Shown: piece after piece, positions 27,518 to 36,200 of the stretch
How the letters are laid out: each line of letters starts with the position of its first letter
Numbering within the stretch: position 1 is the first letter of the stretch
Source: Cristatella mucedo
Lineage: Eukaryota > Bryozoa > Phylactolaemata > Cristatellidae
Reading direction: 5' to 3'
NCBI GenBank assembly: GCA_009760855.2
Contig: WPIO01000012.1
Coordinates: forward strand, 4,110,001-4,174,000
Length of the DNA: 64,000 bases
Translations under genes and position numbers: made by a program
Notes under the pieces: generated by a model
Seen by the model: the letters and a program-made list of their open reading frames with translations, nothing else
Database searches by the model: none
Told to the model about the DNA's origin: nothing

Positions 27518-30145
27518 GCGGCGATCCAAGAATTTCACCTCTAACACCGAAATACGAATGCCCCCGTCTGTCCCAATAACCATCAGAGTAGGAATAGTAC
27601 GTTTTTCGTTTATCGAGCTTCCAGAAGTGCTTCAAGGGAAGTGGAAGTCCCCGAAAGTAAGAGCAGGCTCAGCTCTTGGCTCGCTCTCCTCTTTCAGCGT
27701 CGGATCGATAATGCAAACTGGAAAAGTCTTAGGCCCAAAGCACAAGTTCAAAGAAGTGGCCTCGAAAGAAATTACGAGAGAGCGATAATCCCAGAAAGTA
27801 ATGCTCCGTAAAACTCGGCAAAAAGCCATTACGACCCAAAGAGATTTTTAAATTTAACAGAGCAGGGGTCGAAATATAACTGAATATAAATATGCAAAAG
27901 TGATAGAATCAGCTGCCTTTCAATACCGCATCATCTCATTTCTTATTTTTACCTTTTTGATTTCTAGACGGACCTGGTTATGAGCGCTTATTTCATGAAA
28001 AACTCGCTTTGCCAACAACCTCGAGTTCCGAAAACCAACAAAATAGAACCAAGGTCCTATTCCATGATTCCATGCTCAGATATTCAGGCGAAAAGCCCGC
28101 TTTGAATACTCTAATTTTTTCAAAGTAAACGTTCCGGCCACCCGAGACACTCAGTTAAGAGCACCAAGGGAAAACCGGCAGGTAGCCCAGGACAGGCAGT
28201 GACCGCCGCGAGGCGGACCACCAGCCTAGAGCCGAGATCGTTGAAACAACTGTCGATGAATAACAGTACATTATTTTTGTTTAATTCATTCTAATATGAC
28301 TTAAAACGGCTTAGGAAATAGTAGATCTTACTATGCATAAATATTGCTATTATCTTTCCTAGAATTCTGCAACCTGATTTACTTGTTTAATATTGTACAC
28401 ATGGAGGTTATTTCAAGTGCCTAGACTAAATTACGTAAGACCACGTGAGCACATTCTAATGGGATCATATTTATTGCTCACGGTTCGTAATGAGTTTTCA
28501 GTCAGCTATGGAAATCCTTTTTTCAACCTTTAACCTTAGAGCTTATGTTGTTCGATATATATGTAAAAAGGTTGACCTAACTTAAATAAATCCCTGCTAT
28601 AGCAAAGTATGCCACCAAATCTACACAGATTCCACTGTGCACCTGATAATACCAATTCAATCTGCTGCAAAGCAGTGAGCTATATTTTGTAATAAACACG
28701 AAAATAAACTTAATTTAAAACTTCCAGACAATTCAATTTGTTACTAGGCATCTTGTACCAGTTTAGCAAGTTAATGAATTCTGGACTCTAACTTATCTTT
28801 TTTTGAAGCACTTCAGATTTGAGGCTACGGTTAGGTAAAGTACATTTATTTGAGCTTTTACCGAGGTTACTTATGGCTGACATGGCCATTTAAAGTTCTG
28901 ATCGATGAAAAAGCAGAGCCCTTTTGCTATAGACATTTATCTAGACAAAAGTTACAAAACCCAGTAGCTGATTCAAAGACTTACTTAAACAATCATCAGT
29001 CTATCAAGCCTTCATTTCAGACACTTGAGATCACAAAACAATCTTTGATCTGATTTTGTAGGTATTTCATCAAAACATTTATTCTTTCCTAAGCTTTGTT
29101 GAGACGTCTTGCTGCTTTCTGATTTCTGAAGCATGATATTACTCACCATTCCACCGTGTATCCCTATGCACCAAATGCAGGGCACCTAGAAAAAGATTGA
29201 GTTCTTTGAGTGTGCTTTATCAAGTGTATTATTATCATAAACAATTCTTACCTTGTTTGTTGAAATGTGACCTTGAGCAGAGCCCATTTTTGTATGTGGC
29301 AAAGTCAGGGGTTACATTCCGAATGGGAAACCAAGTTTTGCGGTAGCTTGCCTTTTATAATATTCTACCACCTACATATTGAAACAGCTACAGTTATCCT
29401 TTGTCCATGCTACATTCTCGTGAGAGTACTCTTTCTATTTCCTGTAATTTCTTCTAGCCATCTATAAACACGTATCCATATAAGCTGTCGAAACCTAAAT
29501 ATCTCAGACCAATTAATTTTCATTGATATGCTACTCGTGATATCAAGCAATTTCGAATTGAGCTACAAGCTGGGAAAAAATTCCTAATTTGTTTAAAATG
29601 TTTTGAATGGTAGATTATCTGCTCCCAGATATACTTTCTAATTTGTGCAATATTGAGATTAAGCGCCTTCTTGGACGTTTACAAACTTAATTGGTATCTA
29701 GGTTTCGTGGTAAATTAGCTCTATATAAAGCGAACATCAATTCGTAATTGAGCCGCCATAATAATATTGCTATTAACCTACTCATTCATGCACCATAGAT
29801 TGACTTGAATCTTGATATTAATTTCGATATTTACTTTCTAAGGATAGTGATATTTTACTATTTTGTTCTCTTTAGCCAAATAAGCTTTTGTATCAATTTT
29901 TTGCTATGACATTGCAGGCGTTGAATGCAAAACAGAAGAAGAAAAGCCACAATGTGATTCCGGAGCACATTTTCAATCGTTTGTGGATTTTGTTTGCAAT
30001 GAGGCTAAGTAAGTAGAAACAGGTTCGATGGCTATCTTTTTCCAAACTTTTATTGGGTATTCAAGCCATAATATGTATATATATACACATATATATATAT
30101 ATATACGTATATATATATATATATATATAAACGATATATATGTAA

Positions 30146-30239
<94 letters not shown>

Positions 30240-33200
30240 CTTGCATCACAGGAAACACGACCGAATTGTTAGTGGCTGCAAGCCCAATAAACAGCAATAG
30301 TGAAATGGTTAGCTGAGACACGCACAGGGTCACCATGACAGTGTGGTTAGTGGCAGCACAGTGTCAGCACACTTAAGCACATTAAGGCTGTATCCTAGGG
30401 TCCCATTGAATGCCGCGATAAGCTCGTTTTAGTTTTCCTTTTAAGTTTGGTCAAGTTAGGGGATGCCATGCCGAAAGTTAGGAGTAAGTTTCAAACTTTG
30501 AGAGCAGAGGAAATAAATACAAGGTAGTAGGGCTAGGAACAAGGGATGTACAAGGTATAGGTAGACAGTTCGTTCCCAAATATCTAGAATTGCGACGAAT
30601 AACCTGTTTTGGTACTATTTGTGACAGATTTGCTGGATCCAAATAATGAAGAGACCTAAACGTGAGCGACAAACCTTTATTGATGCGTTGCTTGACTTGT
30701 AGCTAGTGCAGGTTGGCTCGATGTGGTGTGACTTGGGAACTGAATAACTCACGACAGACAAGCCTAGCATCAGAGCTTTGCACTAGTAAGGAAGTTCAGT
30801 GCAAGAACACCATTACAATAATGTACGTGAATAACCGGTGTCAGTTACAATGGATATCTTAGCATCAAAGCCAAAGGCTCATTTAAATGCAGAGCTTCAG
30901 AAGTGATGTCAGTTTGAAATGCTTACAGATGAAAAGGTAGCTTACGAAAAGTATCAGAATTCACAGAGTAAATCACCACATCGAGTTATTAAAATTCATT
31001 AAAGATTTAAATAAGCGATCAATTAAACATACTAGCATATTTATCAGTTTCTTTTTGGAAACAACAACAGCAGGTGAACCTTAAAGGTAATCACGACCAG
31101 TTGCAGTAGAGATTATAAATTGCCCACTGCAGGATGAGAAACTACGATTGCAGGACTGAGATGTAAATGACTGCCTTACTTATTCCATAGGTGCTCCATA
31201 TTCACAGACGGAGATAAATTACGTGACAGTAAAGGAAATTAACTTTCAGGGTGGTAGCCTGCTTAAATGCAGGCATTTAGGGGTGGCAAGATCAGAAAAA
31301 AATATTCTGCTGGATAGCACAAACAGAGTACGAAGGAATAATTGAAAAGGTAACGGATCCCAAACTGTAGCTCCTCCATATTTACTTGATTATTTCTTTG
31401 ACCTGATTAGAAGGTACTTAATATTCTGATAATGAATATAATAATAACGTACTTCTTAAAGCCCCCTCAAAAACATTTATCTTTTTCTAGGCACTTTAGA
31501 TTTGCTGCAAAAGAAGCACGATTGAATGTGGCTTAATAAATAACAATAATATCATAATTAGTGGTGAAACGCATAGGGTCAGCACTGAAATGTGGTTAGT
31601 GGCAGCATGCAACACTGTCAGCACACATAAGCACATAAGGATTGGAGCACTGGGACCAATAAATCCTGTGATATTTATGTGCTTTTCTAGTTTGTTTCTA
31701 ACCACAGTCAAGTGAGCATATGTCGTGACGAAAGATAAGAGTCAGTTGCTTGCTGGTCCATGACTGCTCAAAATTTTTTTGACACTTTAAGACACTAAAA
31801 AGTAGGTGAGCATATAGTTTTTCTGCTAGGATTGTATGCTTTTGTAAGCATTTACTGATTAAAAGCACAATCGAAAATTATTCTGAGCAACAGCTGGTAA
31901 ACATATCTGATACTTTAATGTATATACAAATTGCAATTAATTTATTTGGAATTTCAGAATTCCAAGTCTTTCCATTTTCGGAGTTTCCTTTGCGATTTTA
32001 ATGGAGAACTTGGAGAGACACCTTGAAGATTCATGTTTGCCGTTTTTGCGATGTGCTGCACTGTACTTTTCCTTCTTAACTGATAATCACCCAGGACCAG
32101 GTAGTTCAATCGGTTTATTGCATCACACTGACTACTCGTTGCTAGGACTTGGAACTTGGTTAGAAATTAAAGTGTTTTATCGGTTTATTTTCAGAAGTTA
32201 ATGATTCCAGTTACAAGTCACTGTGTTGCTATCTTGGATTGAAGCCAAGCATTGGTAGCTTATTTGAGGACCAACGAGATATTTTCATGCCTCTCATTAG
32301 CACGTAAGAACATTAACCTTAGCTGTATTTGTAATTTCAATCAGTGGAATTTGCAGCGACAATTGAAACCATTAGATGCTTGCCCCGCCGACATTATAAA
32401 CTAAATTTCGGCGAAATTTCCTAAAAAGTAAATTGCAAAAACTGAACCGCTGAACACAGAGCAATCTATTCGTGTAGCTGGACTAGACGAATTTCTTTTT
32501 AAGAAGGGATGCTTTTGCTCTTACACTGCCATCCTCTCGAAATTCAGCTATTGCCTTTGACAGCTGTTAAATTTTAAAACCTTCACTATGATGACTTGTT
32601 TCACAGCGAACCATAATTTTTGATCCCTATCTGCGATTCCCTATTTAATTTCAATAGTGGCTAGCAACGATGTAGAGTTAGGTATTAGCTAGATTGGTGT
32701 AATTCCTGTCCAGCTATGCTACCAATAAAATCCACAAGGAATCAGCAGCTAACAATAAATATGGCCGCAATTCAAACTTGGTAATTCCAGATGTTTAAAC
32801 ATGTGTTTCCTTTGCTAAAAGAGCTAGGAAAGGCTGCTAGCGAACCCACGGATAAGGAGCAAAATCGTTTAGCTCTCCTAGAAGTCTCACCACGGCTGGG
32901 CACCTCCTCACCTTTCGGTTCTGCTGTACCCGTTTTAGCATCTTAGTGCAATCAGGTCCTCTATAGGTCGGGTGAAGATGACGAAGTCCCGTAAAGTCGG
33001 ATGGCTAAGGAATGTATAATCAAAACTGCTTATGCTGGGAGTGAGCTGTACCCAACTATTTACAGCAATAAAATCCACCGACTCTATTTGAGTTTGTTGA
33101 ATTACTGATTGTCGCAGGTTAAATTACTTTAAATTAAACTTGGTAGGTTTTTTGGCCACTTCAAAATTACATTAAGAGGCATCTCACAAGTTGCACTTCT

Positions 33201-36200
33201 GAGACTTATTTTTCATTTGATATGAGGCTTGAAATTAGCCTCCTCTTAGAGTTGCCTTAAAAACAATGAACATTTTTAAAATCATATCTAAGTGAAGATT
33301 TAACATTACTTTTATCCCTGTCAACTTTACTGCTACTGGCTTGTAAACGGACAATAAAGTGTGTCCAGATTAAACTTTGATTAACCTAATCTTAAGGTGA
33401 GTCGTTATATATAATTCCAATTTGCCTGAATAAATAACTGTTTCCTTTATTTGTATGCTTCAACAGTATTCTATATTCACAAAGCAACTGTATTATGATA
33501 AATGACTAATAAAAATATGACCATAGTTAATGCAATAATCATAATTCATAATTTGAGAGCACTTATGTAAAAAGTATTTAAGGATAGCCCTTTTATTTCA
33601 CACATATAAGCGATTTTTAAGTATACGTCTTTTTATGAATATCTCTTCATTAATTTAATTTGTTAAAGATTGTGCCAACTATGCTGCAGGTGGTGTAAAG
33701 ACATTCGAAGCAAATGTGAGGCTTCACCACTAGCCAGTCTTGTGTATCCACTTGCTTCTAAGCCTCTAATCCAGTTACCAGCCAACCACGCACAGCTGCT
33801 CAAGATGGCATCAAGCTTCAGGTAGGAGTTTAGCTGGGGGCCTTACCATCCTAAATAGTGAAGAGAAAATATAGGATATAGGCTGATGAACTGTGTGGTC
33901 ATTTATATTCACGTTTTTAGGAATACAAGATCACCATACGTGTTTGATCAAATAACGGCTAACTGTCTCCTTTGTGGAGAATTTATAAACAGAGACGACA
34001 GACATTACGATGAAGGCTTATTTTCCCATATGATATTCAGACATGCACTGTCATGCAATCGTGGATACTGCTTATTCCTATTGTAAGTATCTTATCCAGT
34101 CATTATTGAATTTTATGCTAACTTTGCAGTATTTTATCAGTTTTAGTAGGTGTAACAATCACTATGATGCTGATTATAGACTACATACTTCAGCAAGAAA
34201 CAATGCACGCTTACAAACGGAAATGTAATGCAGATTGCTTTACTTTTCACTCGTGATGTGTTTCATATTTCAGGTTAGAAACCAACACAGTGTGGTATCT
34301 TACAGACTGCAAAGTACTCAAATTAGATACAGTATACGAATCGGGGTATGTATCACGTGAAATATTTCATCTATCTCGTATTTAGAAAAAACCCAGCTTT
34401 GGTTGACCAGACATTTTAAAGAAGCAAATTAATACTTATTGATCCTCATGAATATAAAATAAGATAATTATCGACATTACATAAATTCCTTCATTATTTA
34501 TTTCTGATATTTTGAGTGCAAAAATATACGTGATGATGCCACTAATAGATGGCAGTACCGTCAATGTCTGTTTCAAGACAGGATTAAACAAACCCATGTG
34601 AATGTAGATGAGGTATCCAAGTGAAAACAAGCTCGAAGGTGGCGATGTTTTGTCGGTGAAAATTGAATGACTTTTCCATGAAACTGATGTGTTCGTATCA
34701 TGGTAGGTCGCTATGGAACGTGTCATGTAGGTTTCGTGAAAACTCAACCGCATGTATGCTGGCAGAGCCGAGTTTGATTTTCAGAGTTTTTAATTTCTGA
34801 TTAACACTTGGTTTGCACATAACTAGTATGCTGATCGTATCATCATTTAATTTGAGCATATTTGCTGCCATACCAGAGTATAAGTCAATACATGCAGCAA
34901 GAATTCTCATTCTATCAGTCCATGTGTTCTGATAAGGCTGGTGGCCGGTTGCAATTGTTATTCTTGAATACTTCGGCTGTAAGATGTGCAGTTTTTCGCA
35001 AGATCTACCGTTTGAGTCGGTTGCAATCAGGTCTTCAACTAAGACGACGCATCTCACTGTTGTGATATACCGGCCTCCTTCTGGCCTTCTAAGCTTGTTT
35101 ATAGTAGAGTATTCAGAGTTCTTCATTATTGATTGGAGGAGACTTCAATATTGACGTTGACAACCCTAGCAACAGCCAGGTCTGCTCAGTTTTTGACTGT
35201 CTGGAGAATTTGGATTCAGTCCAACACTTCCATCATACCACCCACGTTGGTGGCCACATTCTAGATCTCGTGATCACTAAGGATGTCCTCCCCACTGACA
35301 TCGTGGTGTGCGCTTCTCAGATCATCGTTCGGTCTCGTTTACTGATCCTGCTCCCTTGTATGTACATGATAATGTCGAACTTGTCAAACGATGTAACTTA
35401 CAAAGCATTGACATAGACAAGTTTTTAAAATCTGTTTGTGATGCTGGTCTTGACCGGTAGCCTCGATACCCTCACTGATGAAATGAACATGACAACTCAG
35501 AATTTCTCTTGACTAGCATGCTCCCATTCATTTTATCCATGTTGAAAGTCGTGGAGATTCCTTTCGATTTAGAAAAAAACTCCTAAGCATGTGCCGGGTT
35601 ACACGAAGGATTGAACGTCGTTTTAAGAAATCAGAGTCGGATGCAGATCTAGTCAACTTCAAAGACTTTCTTCGAGTTTACACCAGAAAGCTTAAACAAG
35701 CTAGGGCTTCTTTTTTCTATTCGGAAGCCGGATTCCTGCCGGTCAGACCCTAAACAGATTTATAAGACAGTAAACCATTTACTGGCCAATGTTGTGAGGT
35801 CTGACTCTCCAAATATTAAAGGCTCAGCCGAAACGTTTTTATCCTTCTTTACTGACAAAAATTGTGAACATTCGTGCCTCCATTAAGCCCCCTCCAACTA
35901 AACCAATCGCTCTTCCACAACCTGTGACCTTCCTTCAAAGGTTCTGCGAGGTTCCTGCACGCGATGTGGATCCCTTTATAAGGTCTAGCAAAAAAGAGCT
36001 CGTCTCCTGAAGAGCCAATACCTTTCATCTCTACGGTATCCAATAGCAGACCATATTAGCCCTGCCATAACCAAGATTTTTAATGCTTCTTTGGGAAAAT
36101 GGGTCGTATCCAAGTCCTTCAAATCGGCAATCGTTCAACCTATAATCAAAAAGCCTGGATTACATACCGAGGTCCTTGTAAACTGTCGCCCAGTTTCCCT

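Noticed and set aside
30028-30336. Ile/Tyr-rich open frames on both strands
   Set aside because: They are translations of a long TA microsatellite, not genes.
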